Assembly: GCF_003364205.1 (NCBI RefSeq)
Contig: NZ_NXLV01000010.1
Location: 1 to 55,533 of the forward strand
DNA length: 55,533 nucleotides
Origin: Helicobacter brantae
GTDB taxonomy: Bacteria > Campylobacterota > Campylobacteria > Campylobacterales > Helicobacteraceae
Direction: 5' to 3'
The notes beneath the pieces are model-generated. The model made no database searches and was not told the DNA's origin. It saw nothing but the letters and a program-made list of their open reading frames with translations. Position numbers and translations under genes: made by a program. Shown one piece after another: positions 37,096 through 45,159 of this stretch (the stretch's first letter is position 1; every line of letters starts with the position of its first letter).

Positions 37096-37956
37096 ATGAA
37101 AAAAATTATTGTCGCTCACAGCCCTGATGCTGATGATTTATTTATGTATTATGCGATTGTTTTTGGCTGGATTACACCTCCTACACCTTTTGAAAATGTC
37201 GCACTTGATATCCAAACACTCAATGCTTTGGCTCTGCAAAAAACCTATCCCATCACAGCCATATCTTTCGCCCTCTATCCTCTTATTGCAAAAGATTATG
37301 CACTTCTTAGGACAGGGGTGAGCTTTGGAGAGGGCTATGGCCCAAAACTCATCAAGAAAAAAGGTGCAGTTCTCAAAAAAAACTTCAAAGTCGCTTTGAG
37401 TGGGGAGCATACAAGCAATGCAATGCTTTTCCGCCTCTATTATCCCAATGCTAGGATTATCTACAAAAACTTCCTAGAGATAGAAAAAGCCGTTTTAGAG
37501 GGAGAAGTCGATGCTGGAGTGCTAATCCACGAATCGATTCTAAACTTTGATGAGAGTTTGGAAGTAGAGGCACATTTGTGGGATATTTGGCTTGATTTGT
37601 GCAAAGATGAGTTGCCCTTGCCTCTAGGAGGTATGGCACTCTCTCGCTCAATCCCCCTTATCCAAGCCATAGAGTATGAAAAAACTCTGATTAATGCTGT
37701 AAGGATTGCCACTCATCAAAAACCACTGCTTTCCAAAATGCTTCTAGAGCGTGGGCTAATCCGAGTAAATGCAGAGGAGCTAGACACTTACCTCAATCTC
37801 TATGCCAACAATCACTCCATATCTTTGAGTGAGATTCAATACAAAGCCATTGACAAACTCTTTGAGCTAGGCTATAACGCAGGATTTTATCCGCAAAAAA
37901 TCCTCTCACAAGACTACACTATCCCTCAAGAATATGAAGCAATCAGATTTAACTAA
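37096..37956 (+). CDS. mqnD: 1,4-dihydroxy-6-naphthoate synthase
   Basis: A 286-residue enzyme of the futalosine pathway that splits cyclic dehypoxanthine futalosine in menaquinone synthesis. The N-terminus HSPDADDLFMYYAI (residues 8-21), the VALSGEHTSNAMLFRLYYP segment and VDAGVLIHES are recognisable for MqnD, a periplasmic-binding-protein fold. Menaquinone is the only quinone of most Helicobacter, so this fits with the reductase locus. Placement next to recA parallels H. pylori HP0152-HP0153. The downstream OpgB-like gene begins nine bases later. Confidence 0.93.
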   Translation: MKKIIVAHSPDADDLFMYYAIVFGWITPPTPFENVALDIQTLNALALQKTYPITAISFALYPLIAKDYALLRTGVSFGEGYGPKLIKKKGAVLKKNFKVALSGEHTSNAMLFRLYYPNARIIYKNFLEIEKAVLEGEVDAGVLIHESILNFDESLEVEAHLWDIWLDLCKDELPLPLGGMALSRSIPLIQAIEYEKTLINAVRIATHQKPLLSKMLLERGLIRVNAEELDTYLNLYANNHSISLSEIQYKAIDKLFELGYNAGFYPQKILSQDYTIPQEYEAIRFN

Positions 37957-37965
37957 GGAGATTTT

Positions 37966-39504
37966 ATGCGATTAGAAGCTTTTTTTAAATATACACTTTT
38001 TGCATTTGTGCTGTTTATCGGTATTACAGGAAGGTGGTTGCATCGTAGTTTTGGAACAATCACATACGATCAATTGAGATTTCATACAAAAATCTCTTTT
38101 TTGTTTGAGGGGTTAGAGCCTACTTTTTATTATGATTTTTTCAACCATTGTATTTTCCCTTTTGTTACCTTCCTTTTGATTTATTATTTATTGAGGCGTT
38201 TTTTCTTTTTGAAAAACAAAAAGAGAAGGGTTTATGAAAATGTCTTTTTTGTCATTTTGATTGCCTCTTTTTCTGTGGCAGCACAAAAATTTTGGCATTT
38301 TGACAATCTCTATGCACAATCTAAACTTACACAGGTTTATGGAGATTTTTATGAAAAGCATTATGAATTTCCCAAGCAGGAAAACATTGTTTTCCCAAAA
38401 GAAAAGAGAAATCTTATTGTCATTTTTGCAGAATCAATGGAATCAACCTTTCTTCCTAACACACTTTCTCTTGCTAATACTCAAGAAGAAGATTTTTCTC
38501 CTTTTGGGAATCTTGCTTCCAATCTTGGAGATATTGCATCTCAAAATATCGTTTTTAGCGATACAGAAAGTATAGGAGGGGCAGAACAAGCCTTTGGAGT
38601 AACTTGGACTATTGCAGGATTGGTGGCTTACAATTGTGGGATTCCCCTCACAATGCCTATTGATACAAATCAATTTGGAAGAATTGGTGGGAATTTTTTA
38701 GGTGGTGCAGTCTGTCTTGGCAATATGTTGGATAAAGAAGGATATAAACAAACTTTTCTTGTCCCTCACCCTAAAAATTTTTCAGGAGTTGGTCCATTCT
38801 TAAAGGATCACAAAATTGCAGTAAAAGATGTTGATACCTACAAAAAACTCAATGAGCTTCCACAAGATTATCAAGGTTTTTGGGGAATGAAAGATTCTCT
38901 CACTTTAGACAAAGCCAAAAAGGAGCTAACCAATCTTAAAAAAGATACGCCCTTTGCTCTCTATATTCTCACGATTGACACTCACGCTTCAACAGGATAT
39001 ACAGACTTGCAAAAATGCACCCAAAAATATGGAGAGCAAACCCCCACCCAAAAATATAAAAATGCTATCTCTTGCTCTGATTCTCTTATTGGAGAATTTG
39101 TAGAATGGGCTAAAACGCAAGATTTTTACAAAAATACAACAATTGTGATCTTAGGAGATCATCTCTCAATGAATGCAGGATTTTTCCCAAGCAATGCACA
39201 TCGCAGAATCTACAATGCTTTTATCAATGCAAAATTTTTCAATCCAATTCAAGCAGACAAGATTTATAATCGCAGATTTTCACATTTTGATATCTTACCT
39301 ACAATTCTTGATTCTCTTGATGTGGAAGTCAGGGGTGGAAGACTTGGGCTAGGTTCAGATCTTTTAAGCAATCAGCCCACGCTTTTAGAACTCTATAATG
39401 GTGGGGGGGGGGGATACAGCAAGAAATATTCAAAAAGTCCAAAATTTATGAAGACTTCCTATATCAAAACAAGGCAGATTACTAATGAAAAAAACTCAAT
39501 TTAA
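37966..39504 (+). CDS. OpgB/MdoB-like phosphoglycerol transferase with 3' G11 tract
   Basis: A 512-residue membrane protein of the alkaline-phosphatase superfamily. Three or so N-terminal transmembrane helices (within residues 1-110) precede a periplasmic catalytic domain: LIVIFAESMEST (metal-binding Glu), GVTWTIAGLVAYNCGIPL with the candidate nucleophile Thr as in OpgB, YILTIDTHAS, and VILGDHLSMN. This fits transfer of phosphoglycerol-like groups to a periplasmic glycan; acceptor is unknown. A G11 tract encodes Gly residues near position 479. With 11 G the frame ends at 39504, overlapping the next gene by 20 bases; with 12 G it would end at TAA 39483-39485, whose last A is the A of the next ATG. 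The gene is AT-richer than its downstream neighbour. Confidence 0.86.
   Translation: MRLEAFFKYTLFAFVLFIGITGRWLHRSFGTITYDQLRFHTKISFLFEGLEPTFYYDFFNHCIFPFVTFLLIYYLLRRFFFLKNKKRRVYENVFFVILIASFSVAAQKFWHFDNLYAQSKLTQVYGDFYEKHYEFPKQENIVFPKEKRNLIVIFAESMESTFLPNTLSLANTQEEDFSPFGNLASNLGDIASQNIVFSDTESIGGAEQAFGVTWTIAGLVAYNCGIPLTMPIDTNQFGRIGGNFLGGAVCLGNMLDKEGYKQTFLVPHPKNFSGVGPFLKDHKIAVKDVDTYKKLNELPQDYQGFWGMKDSLTLDKAKKELTNLKKDTPFALYILTIDTHASTGYTDLQKCTQKYGEQTPTQKYKNAISCSDSLIGEFVEWAKTQDFYKNTTIVILGDHLSMNAGFFPSNAHRRIYNAFINAKFFNPIQADKIYNRRFSHFDILPTILDSLDVEVRGGRLGLGSDLLSNQPTLLELYNGGGGGYSKKYSKSPKFMKTSYIKTRQITNEKNSI
39403..39413. repeat. G11 tract near the 3' end of the OpgB-like gene
   Basis: Eleven G following GGT, about 30 codons before the end of the gene. 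Lengths of 10, 11 and 12 give three different tails (ending about QKVQNL, NEKNSI and NKADY). Confidence 0.95.
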
Positions 39505-41455
39505 TCTCTATATCCTCAGCAACACCTTGCTCTTTGCCCTACTCTTTTTGGGTGTGGGGGTAGTGGCAAGATATATGATGATAAGCTCATTTCTCCCTCA
39601 CGACTTGCCTCAAGAAGCTCATCAAAGCCTAGTGAGATTGTGGAAAGTGGGATTACTCTATGATGGCAGGATTGTTTGTAGTGCCCTCATTCCCTTCTAT
39701 CTCTTTGGGCTTCTCCTCACACCTTTTAGTCAAAAACTCTCCCCACTCTTTTGCAAACTCTCTAGCTATTTTTTGGGACTTTTGGGGTTTTTATTCCCTC
39801 TAGTGTGGCTAGTGAATTACTACTATTTCAAAACCTATCATACTCAAATTGATATTTTTATCTTTGGACTAGCCGATGATGATACTTGGGCGATTGCTCA
39901 AATCATTTTCAAAGACTATCCCGTGTTTCCTATCCTCTTTGGCTCTTTGGCTTGTGGATACCTCACTTACAAGCTCTCTGCCAAAAAGCCTTTTTCTACT
40001 CTATCTTTGCCAAAAGCCCTACTTATCCTCTCCAACCTCATCTTCTTGCCCCTCTTTGTCTGTGGAGTGAGAGGCTCTGTGATTTCCACCCCACTGCTTA
40101 GGGCTCAAAGCACGGTTTCAAACAACCCCACTATCAATCACCTTGTTCCCAACCCTATCATTGCTTTGAGTTGGGCAGTGAGTGATTATAAGAAAAATGC
40201 TTCATTTTTTCCTGTCTCTCAAAGTGAGGGGGAAAGACTAGCCACTCTTGCTCTTGGCTCACCTCAAGCCCTATATGCCACCACACCCACAAACGACTTT
40301 CTCTCCCAAAACCCTCCTCATATCATTCTCAACCTTATGGAGAGTTTTGGAATCAATCTTTTGAGCTTTGATAATCCCAAAGATTTTGATTTGCTTGGAG
40401 AGTTTAGAGGGCATTATAAGAGTGATTTAGTTTTTGAGCGATTCCTCTCTAGTGGCAATGGCACAGCCTCAAGCTTCTCTTCTCTCTATCTCAACTCCCC
40501 CACAGCCACGATTTCTCTAAGCTCGGTTAAGAGGGTGAAGCCCACAAACAATGCCTTTGAGCCTTTCATAAAAGCAGGGTATGAAGTGGTTTTTATCACT
40601 GGAGGGAGTGAGAGTTGGCACGAGTATGGGGACTATTTACGCACTTTGGGGATATCTCAAGTATATGATATGAACTCAATCATCGACTTCTTCCCACAAG
40701 CCAAAGCTTTTCAAAGTGCCTATGGAATCCCTGATGAATATCTCTATAAAACCATAGAAAGACTTCTCCCCACTTTCAAAAACCCCACACTCATCATCAC
40801 TCTCACCACTTCAAACCACCCACCTGAAATCATCCCCACTCACTACAAAGCCTATCCAATAGAGAACTCCACAGCCCTTAAAGGCTATTTGGAAGATAAG
40901 CACTTCCCCCTAGTGCCTTTGGCTTTCCAATACAGCAATGATAGTTTTGGCAAATTCCTCACTTGGCTCAAGCACTCCACCTTTGCAGATAACACAATCG
41001 TTGTAGCCACAGGGGATCATAGAATGCGTAGCCTCTCAAGTCTTGGAGTGCAAAAGAGCTTTATGGACTTTGCAACACCCTTTTATCTCTATGTCCCCAA
41101 GCCCTATCTCACCCACACCCAAGCCCATTTCAATCCCCAAACCCTAGGCTCACACAAAGATATTTTCCCTACCCTTTTTGCCCTCTCACTCTCAAATGCA
41201 AAATATCTAGCCAATGGTGGGGTAAGCCTATTGCACTCAAACACCCATTGCAATTTTGCCTACAATGAATCTCTACAAGCTGATTGTTTGGGCGTCTATG
41301 TGGGGGGGGGGGTTATGCACAAATGGATAGCACCTCTGCAAATCTCAACCACTCCAATCCCTGCACCCAAAGAGAAAAAAGAAAAATTTGAGAGTTACAA
41401 AGATTTACAATGGTGGCAGATTAGAGCAAGGACTAAGGGAGTGGTGAATCCTTAG
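39485..41455 (+). CDS. LTA-synthase-family sulfatase-like transferase with 3' G11 tract
   Basis: A 656-residue inner-membrane protein. Five or so N-terminal helices (residues 1-205) carry a large periplasmic domain of the LtaS/sulfatase type: HIILNLMESFG (metal Glu), SSGNGTASSFSSLYL with the presumed nucleophile Thr, VVFITGGSESWHEYG, and VVATGDHRM with the metal-binding Asp-His. Gram-negative members transfer phosphoglycerol or phosphoethanolamine to surface glycans; substrate is not evident. A G11 tract (41302-41312) lies at codon ~607; in the present length the frame continues about 45 more codons. The 3' end overlaps the convergent DUF805 gene by 23 bases. It is coupled to the OpgB-like gene. 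Confidence 0.85.
   Translation: MKKTQFNLYILSNTLLFALLFLGVGVVARYMMISSFLPHDLPQEAHQSLVRLWKVGLLYDGRIVCSALIPFYLFGLLLTPFSQKLSPLFCKLSSYFLGLLGFLFPLVWLVNYYYFKTYHTQIDIFIFGLADDDTWAIAQIIFKDYPVFPILFGSLACGYLTYKLSAKKPFSTLSLPKALLILSNLIFLPLFVCGVRGSVISTPLLRAQSTVSNNPTINHLVPNPIIALSWAVSDYKKNASFFPVSQSEGERLATLALGSPQALYATTPTNDFLSQNPPHIILNLMESFGINLLSFDNPKDFDLLGEFRGHYKSDLVFERFLSSGNGTASSFSSLYLNSPTATISLSSVKRVKPTNNAFEPFIKAGYEVVFITGGSESWHEYGDYLRTLGISQVYDMNSIIDFFPQAKAFQSAYGIPDEYLYKTIERLLPTFKNPTLIITLTTSNHPPEIIPTHYKAYPIENSTALKGYLEDKHFPLVPLAFQYSNDSFGKFLTWLKHSTFADNTIVVATGDHRMRSLSSLGVQKSFMDFATPFYLYVPKPYLTHTQAHFNPQTLGSHKDIFPTLFALSLSNAKYLANGGVSLLHSNTHCNFAYNESLQADCLGVYVGGGVMHKWIAPLQISTTPIPAPKEKKEKFESYKDLQWWQIRARTKGVVNP
41302..41312. 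repeat. G11 tract near the 3' end of the LtaS-like gene
   Basis: Eleven G at codons ~606-609. One more G gives a tail of about 27 other residues, one fewer stops within six codons (about LCTNG). Confidence 0.95.
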
Positions 41456-41915
41456 TCTTTGAGGGGAGAAGACAGAGCAAAAAAGGAAAAAGCATAGGAA
41501 GTTGAAAATAACTCATAGGCAATGAATACAGCATTAAAATATACAAAAACCAATCAAATCCATATATTTCAGGATATTTTGTATAAGCAATAAAAATGGG
41601 GGTTAATTCAGCAAAAATAGCAAGAAAATACCACTGACTACTAAAACCTGCATCTCTTAAACGCCCAATAATCAAAGCAATCAGGTGTATCCAAAAGCAT
41701 AAAAAACAAAAGCCTAAAAAGAATAAAGCATAAATCAATGCTTGATTTGTTCTAATGAAATAATCAAGAAAATTCAAACTATAAAGTCCCAATACGATAA
41801 AAGAAACATAGATAATAAACACTATCACTAAAGAAGCCCAAAAATCCCTCCTGCTAACCTTTGCTTGTATATTAAAAGACCAAAACCCCTTAAATAAACT
41901 CCAAACTTTCTTCAT
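41433..41915 (-). CDS. DUF805 family membrane protein
   Basis: A 160-residue protein with four hydrophobic helices. The N-terminus WSLFKGFWSFNIQAKVSRRDFW and the central IALIIGRLRDAGFSSQWYFLA match DUF805, in which an R-x-R-D motif and the GRLRDxG loop are conserved (key residues Arg-Arg-Asp and Arg-Leu-Arg-Asp). Function of the family is unknown. It is AT-rich relative to its neighbours. The C-terminal 23 bases overlap the LtaS-like gene on the opposite strand. Confidence 0.85.
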   Translation of the reverse strand: MKKVWSLFKGFWSFNIQAKVSRRDFWASLVIVFIIYVSFIVLGLYSLNFLDYFIRTNQALIYALFFLGFCFLCFWIHLIALIIGRLRDAGFSSQWYFLAIFAELTPIFIAYTKYPEIYGFDWFLYILMLYSLPMSYFQLPMLFPFLLCLLPSKTKDSPLP

Positions 41916-42025
41916 CTCTCCCTCCTTTTGATAATAAACTATATTACCTTAGTTTCTTGTTTTGCAAAAAAGAAGTTTGAGAAATGATAAGAATAGAATA
42001 AAGTTTGTTTGATAGAATCAAAGTC

Positions 42026-42050
42026 GCACAGGGGTGGTAAGTCTCTGTGC
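42026..42050. repeat. Hairpin downstream of the small ORF
   Basis: gcacag (42026-42031) pairs with ctgtgc (42045-42050). On the plus strand four T follow, so it could end a plus-strand transcript; on the minus strand it would be a hairpin in the 3' part of the small-peptide mRNA. Confidence 0.45.
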
Positions 42051-42068
42051 TTTTAGATGTAGTTTCAG

Positions 42069-42137
42069 CGGTTATCGTTTTCTCAAAAAATCCCTTATCT
42101 CTTCTCGAAAGAGCGTAACAAGGATAGAGATAACCGC
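42069..42137. repeat. Inverted repeat spanning the small ORF
   Basis: gcggttatc at 42069-42077 and gataaccgc at 42129-42137 are perfect 9-bp complements, separated by 51 bases that include a smaller ctctt/aagag stem. Confidence 0.85.
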
Positions 42138-42161
42138 GATAAATATCATAAGAGTATCCAT
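42072..42161 (-). CDS. 29-residue membrane peptide, candidate type I toxin
   Basis: Minus-strand ATG 42161 is preceded by gggag six bases upstream and opens 29 codons to TAA. The product begins MDTLMIFIAVISILVTLF, a single hydrophobic helix of 16-17 residues, then a charged tail REEIRDFLRKR. This shape (short helix, basic end) is that of type I toxins and holin-like toxin peptides, but I recognise no specific family. The mRNA would be strongly folded: gcggttatc at the ORF start pairs with gataaccgc at its end (plus-strand 42129-42137 and 42069-42077), spanning nearly the whole coding region. Its leader contains ccacattgg, complementary to a segment of the RNA encoded just upstream. Confidence 0.5.
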   Translation of the reverse strand: MDTLMIFIAVISILVTLFREEIRDFLRKR

Positions 42162-42170
42162 CTTGGACTC

Positions 42171-42260
42171 CCAATGTGGAATCCTCCCACACAACCCAAC
42201 CAAATAGCCAAAAAAAAAAGCCTAAGCCCCCACAAAAAGGACTTAGGCTAACCACATTGG
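42171..42260. repeat. 9-bp inverted repeat linking small RNA and small-ORF leader
   Basis: Plus-strand ccaatgtgg (42171-42179) and ccacattgg (42252-42260) are perfect complements. On the minus strand the first lies directly beside the gggag ribosome-binding site of the 29-codon gene, the second inside the candidate small RNA. Confidence 0.85.
42210..42249 (-). terminator. Strong intrinsic terminator
   Basis: On the minus strand, agcctaag and cttaggct form a perfect 8-bp stem with a 15-base loop, directly followed by ten T. It ends transcription from der and/or the candidate small RNA. Confidence 0.9.
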
Positions 42261-42293
42261 ACTACATCCAAAATAACCATCTACCAAATGGCT
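42210..42293 (-). ncRNA. Candidate small RNA (about 84 nt)
   Basis: A TAGAAT box at 42300-42305 on the minus strand would start a transcript near 42293, and the strong terminator at 42210-42249 would end it. Between them are a small ccat/atgg hairpin and the ccaatgtgg segment complementary to the small-ORF leader. Alternatively, the sequence is just the 3' untranslated end of der. Only sequence logic supports it. Confidence 0.4.
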
Positions 42294-42299
42294 ATAAGC

Positions 42300-42305
42300 A
42301 TTCTA
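42300..42305 (-). promoter_or_regulatory. Possible small-RNA promoter, -10 box
   Basis: TAGAAT followed by GC on the minus strand, 75 bases after the der stop codon, with T-rich sequence (tattattgtttttt) upstream as in Helicobacter promoters. Confidence 0.4.
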
Positions 42306-42379
42306 ACTCAAAAACAATAATAATCCAAACCCAAAATCTCAATAGATAAACAAGGCTTTTTCAATATTTTGAAATCCCT

Positions 42380-43759
42380 TTACTCCTCCTCCCCCTCAAT
42401 CGCCCTCTGCTCTTTTCTCCCTCTAGCACTGATAAGAATTGGTGTGCCTGAAAAGTCAAAACTATCTCTCAAGAAATTCACCAAATATCTACGATAGCTG
42501 AAGTGCAAGGCTTTGGGGCGATTCATCACTAGGGCAATCTGTGGAGGACAAGTCTCATACTGAGTAGCATAATAAATCCTCACAATCTTTCCATGATCGC
42601 TTGGAAGCTGGTGGCGTTTGGTGGCTTCTGCGATACAATCATTGAGTCTTGAAGTGGGGATACGGAAAGAGTAGTTTGCATACACTTCCAAAATCTTTTT
42701 CTTAATCTCTTCAATATGTCGCCCATTTTTGGCACTCACGCTCAAAAATGGTGCATACTCTAAGAATCTAAACTTCCTCTTTAGCTCACTGCGAATCGCC
42801 TCAAACTCACCTGCCCTTATATCCCACTTGTTTAACACGATAATCACACCCAAAGAGTATTTATCCACAAGTGAGCTAATGCGTTCATCAAGCTCGACAA
42901 ACCCCTCACTCACATCAAGCACCAATAGAGCAATATCGCTTTGCTCTAGCACTTTTTTGGTGCGATCTAGGGCAAATCGCTCGATTCCCTCAATCTTGCT
43001 CCTTCTTCTAATCCCTGCGGTATCTACAAACTTAATCACCTGCCCCTCATACTCCATTTCCTCATCGACAGGATCGATTGTCGTCCCTGCCACAGAGCTA
43101 ACCACACTTCTCTCGCTTCCCAAAAGTGCATTGAGCAAAGAGCTTTTTCCCACATTCACACGACCGATGATTCCTACATTGATACTTTTTCTCTCCTCGC
43201 TTACCTCTTCTTCTTGAGATAAAAACTCTTCCAAACTCTCATCTTCATCTACCTGCAAACTTGCCTTAGAGCTTAGCCCCAAAGCGTGGAGGATATGAGC
43301 TTTGAGAGCCAAAATCCCACGATTATGACTTGCTGAAATCATAAAGCTCTCTTTTGCTCCAAAACTTGCAAACTCCCACCCTCTTTGCTTCTCTTTATCA
43401 TTATCAATCTTGTTGATGACTAGAACGCATTGCTTTGCCTTCTTGCTGATTGCATAAAACAACGCCCTATCTTCTTCTTGTGGCAGAAGCTTTCCATCGA
43501 CCATATAAAGCACCAAATCAGCCTGCTGGCTTGCCTTGATACTTAGCTCTTTGACTTTTGAGAATAGCTCACTGCTCTCATCTATCCCTCCAGTATCTAG
43601 CACCTCAATAGCATTGCCATCAAAATCCATAATACTTGCATTGACATCTCGTGTCGTTCCTGCCACATCTGAAGTAATCGCCTTTCTTTGCTTCAAAAAG
43701 CGATTAAAAAGTGAGCTTTTCCCTACATTGGGCTTTCCTAAAATTGCAATTTTTTTCAT
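42380..43759 (-). CDS. der: Ribosome-assembly GTPase Der (EngA)
   Basis: A 459-residue protein with two tandem GTPase domains. The first has G1 GKPNVGKS at residues 8-15 and DTGG, the second [12 protein letters not shown] near residue 200, DTAGI and NKWD. A C-terminal KH-like domain (about 370-445) includes [18 protein letters not shown]. Der acts in maturation of the 50S subunit. It is divergent from the lipoprotein cluster and ends 130 bases before an intrinsic terminator. In H. pylori der is adjacent to hup and the HP0836-0838 genes; here hup has moved away. Confidence 0.96.
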   Translation of the reverse strand: MKKIAILGKPNVGKSSLFNRFLKQRKAITSDVAGTTRDVNASIMDFDGNAIEVLDTGGIDESSELFSKVKELSIKASQQADLVLYMVDGKLLPQEEDRALFYAISKKAKQCVLVINKIDNDKEKQRGWEFASFGAKESFMISASHNRGILALKAHILHALGLSSKASLQVDEDESLEEFLSQEEEVSEERKSINVGIIGRVNVGKSSLLNALLGSERSVVSSVAGTTIDPVDEEMEYEGQVIKFVDTAGIRRRSKIEGIERFALDRTKKVLEQSDIALLVLDVSEGFVELDERISSLVDKYSLGVIIVLNKWDIRAGEFEAIRSELKRKFRFLEYAPFLSVSAKNGRHIEEIKKKILEVYANYSFRIPTSRLNDCIAEATKRHQLPSDHGKIVRIYYATQYETCPPQIALVMNRPKALHFSYRRYLVNFLRDSFDFSGTPILISARGRKEQRAIEGEEE

Positions 43760-43830
43760 TGTCCTATCTTTGTATGAGAATCATTATAAAAAGGTATAAT
43801 ATTCAAAACTTGCTTAAAAAAGGTTTGATT

Positions 43831-44361
43831 GTGCATTATTGGCTAGTATTTTTATCATTTTTTTCTTTTGGCTTTTGTGAGATTCAGCGTGCAAAAATCT
43901 CTCAAACTTACGCCTATGAGGCATCTGCACAGGATTTTTCACAGCAAAAACAAAACGATGAGATTTTTATCCAGATTCTCTCCACCTCACTCCTAGAGTT
44001 TATGGAATCCAACCACCCCCAAGCCAAAATCGACACCCAATCTGTCAGACTCAATGGCACATTTACCGAGTTTCAAACTTCCAATAAAAACTTACGCACC
44101 TATTCCAACTCCTCAAACAATGGCTATCACTTCAAGTTTAATTTTGGGGATATTGTCTTTGAGTTAGAAAAGATTGATGAGAAAACCTATCGCCTCAAAC
44201 ACGCCACAGAACTCATCAATACCACTCAATGCAAATTTATCCTACAAAAGGATCTCACAAGCATTGTAGATGGGAGCAAGGACTTTGTCATCAACCTTGA
44301 CAATCAATATTATTTCAGCAAAGTTTTGGCAACTCATCGCTATATTCAATGCAAGAAATAA
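43831..44361 (+). CDS. Secreted hypothetical protein
   Basis: A 176-residue protein with an N-terminal signal peptide (HYWLVFLSFFSFGFCEIQ). I chose GTG 43831 because aaaaaagg precedes it by about eight bases and it gives a clean signal peptide; the frame is open upstream to 43711 overlapping der antisense. The mature part is Asn/Ser/Lys rich with predicted beta strands (LRTYSNSSNNGYHFKFNFGD) and two Cys near the C-terminus. No family is recognised. By position, near der and before the lipoprotein genes, it could correspond to H. pylori HP0836 (inference). Confidence 0.7.
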   Translation: MHYWLVFLSFFSFGFCEIQRAKISQTYAYEASAQDFSQQKQNDEIFIQILSTSLLEFMESNHPQAKIDTQSVRLNGTFTEFQTSNKNLRTYSNSSNNGYHFKFNFGDIVFELEKIDEKTYRLKHATELINTTQCKFILQKDLTSIVDGSKDFVINLDNQYYFSKVLATHRYIQCKK

Positions 44362-44419
44362 AATTGGAACACCATTTGCTATATACCCTCACATCAAATC
44401 AAAATAAAGGATGAGACAA

Positions 44420-45145
44420 ATGAGAGTTAAATTAACTTACTCAGCAATGATTAGCACGGCGGCTTTAAGTTTGGTAGGATGTGGAGCATTTACAGATGGT
44501 GTAAGTGATACAGCCCTTATCCCACCTTCAGCAAATTATCAGGCAAACTATGTGCCACTTCAACCCCCAACACCAATGTATGGGAATATGGGAAATATGA
44601 TGCCTCAACCACAGATGAGTGCTCCTGTAACAATTGTAGAGGATACAACTCCTAGAGTTCAGAGAGTCAATAATATGGTAGTTGATAAAATTGAAGTAGC
44701 AAATCTTCCAGAGCCTGTTGCTCCAGCACCTTCAGTTGAAACACAAATGGCAAAGCCATCTCAAAACCAAGAAATGGGAGAGCCTTTGATTCCAAACTCT
44801 CCTATGCTAACTCCTAGCAATATCATTGAACTCAATGCAGTGGGTATGGGTGTAGCACCTGAAACTTCAGTTTCCCCCTCTCAAGCTCTAGCACTTGCCA
44901 AAAGAGCGGCAATCGTTGATGCTTACAGACAGATTGGGGAAAAAATGTATGGAATCAGAGTAAATGGTCAAGATACCGTCAAAGATATGATGCTCCAAAA
45001 CTCTGTTGTCAAAACAAAGGTTCAAGCATTGATTAGAAACGCTGAAATTACTGAAACGGTGTATAAAGATGGTTTGTGTCAAGTGAGTATGGAACTCAAA
45101 CTTGATGGTAAAATTTGGCACAAAGTCCTATCAGGAAATCTATAA
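44420..45145 (+). CDS. LPP20-domain lipoprotein (FlgP-like)
   Basis: A 241-residue lipoprotein. The signal peptide ends at lipobox LVGC (Cys near residue 21), then a Pro/Met/Gln-rich linker (about 35-135) and a C-terminal domain ALALAKRAAIVDAYRQIGEKMYG with VKDMMLQNSVVKTKVQALI that matches the LPP20 family and is very like FlgP, the outer-membrane-associated lipoprotein that builds the flagellar basal disk in Campylobacter. ATG 44420 is preferred over ATG 44411 because taaagg lies at the right distance. It is followed after 14 bases by another lipoprotein gene, suggesting a partnership. Confidence 0.82.
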   Translation: MRVKLTYSAMISTAALSLVGCGAFTDGVSDTALIPPSANYQANYVPLQPPTPMYGNMGNMMPQPQMSAPVTIVEDTTPRVQRVNNMVVDKIEVANLPEPVAPAPSVETQMAKPSQNQEMGEPLIPNSPMLTPSNIIELNAVGMGVAPETSVSPSQALALAKRAAIVDAYRQIGEKMYGIRVNGQDTVKDMMLQNSVVKTKVQALIRNAEITETVYKDGLCQVSMELKLDGKIWHKVLSGNL

Positions 45146-45159
45146 TTAAAGGATAAGCA

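Larger units (their letters stand above)
41916..42379. other. Intergenic region with small RNA and small ORF candidates
   Basis: The 464 bases between DUF805 and der hold a minus-strand terminator, a candidate small RNA, a 29-codon gene with ribosome-binding site, and several inverted repeats, listed separately. A longer 103-codon minus-strand frame (41944-42255) covers the same sequence but shows no protein-like features. Confidence 0.6.

Noticed and set aside
42013-42054. Plus-strand antisense RNA to the 29-codon gene starting after TAGAAT 42013-42018
   Set aside because: The hairpin with four T directly after the supposed start would end it at ~30 nt, and no later terminator is seen; kept only as a possibility.
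41944-42255. 103-codon minus-strand frame between DUF805 and der
   Set aside because: It crosses the strong terminator (ten T read as Phe) and overlaps the better supported 29-codon gene in another frame; no ribosome-binding site or family signal.
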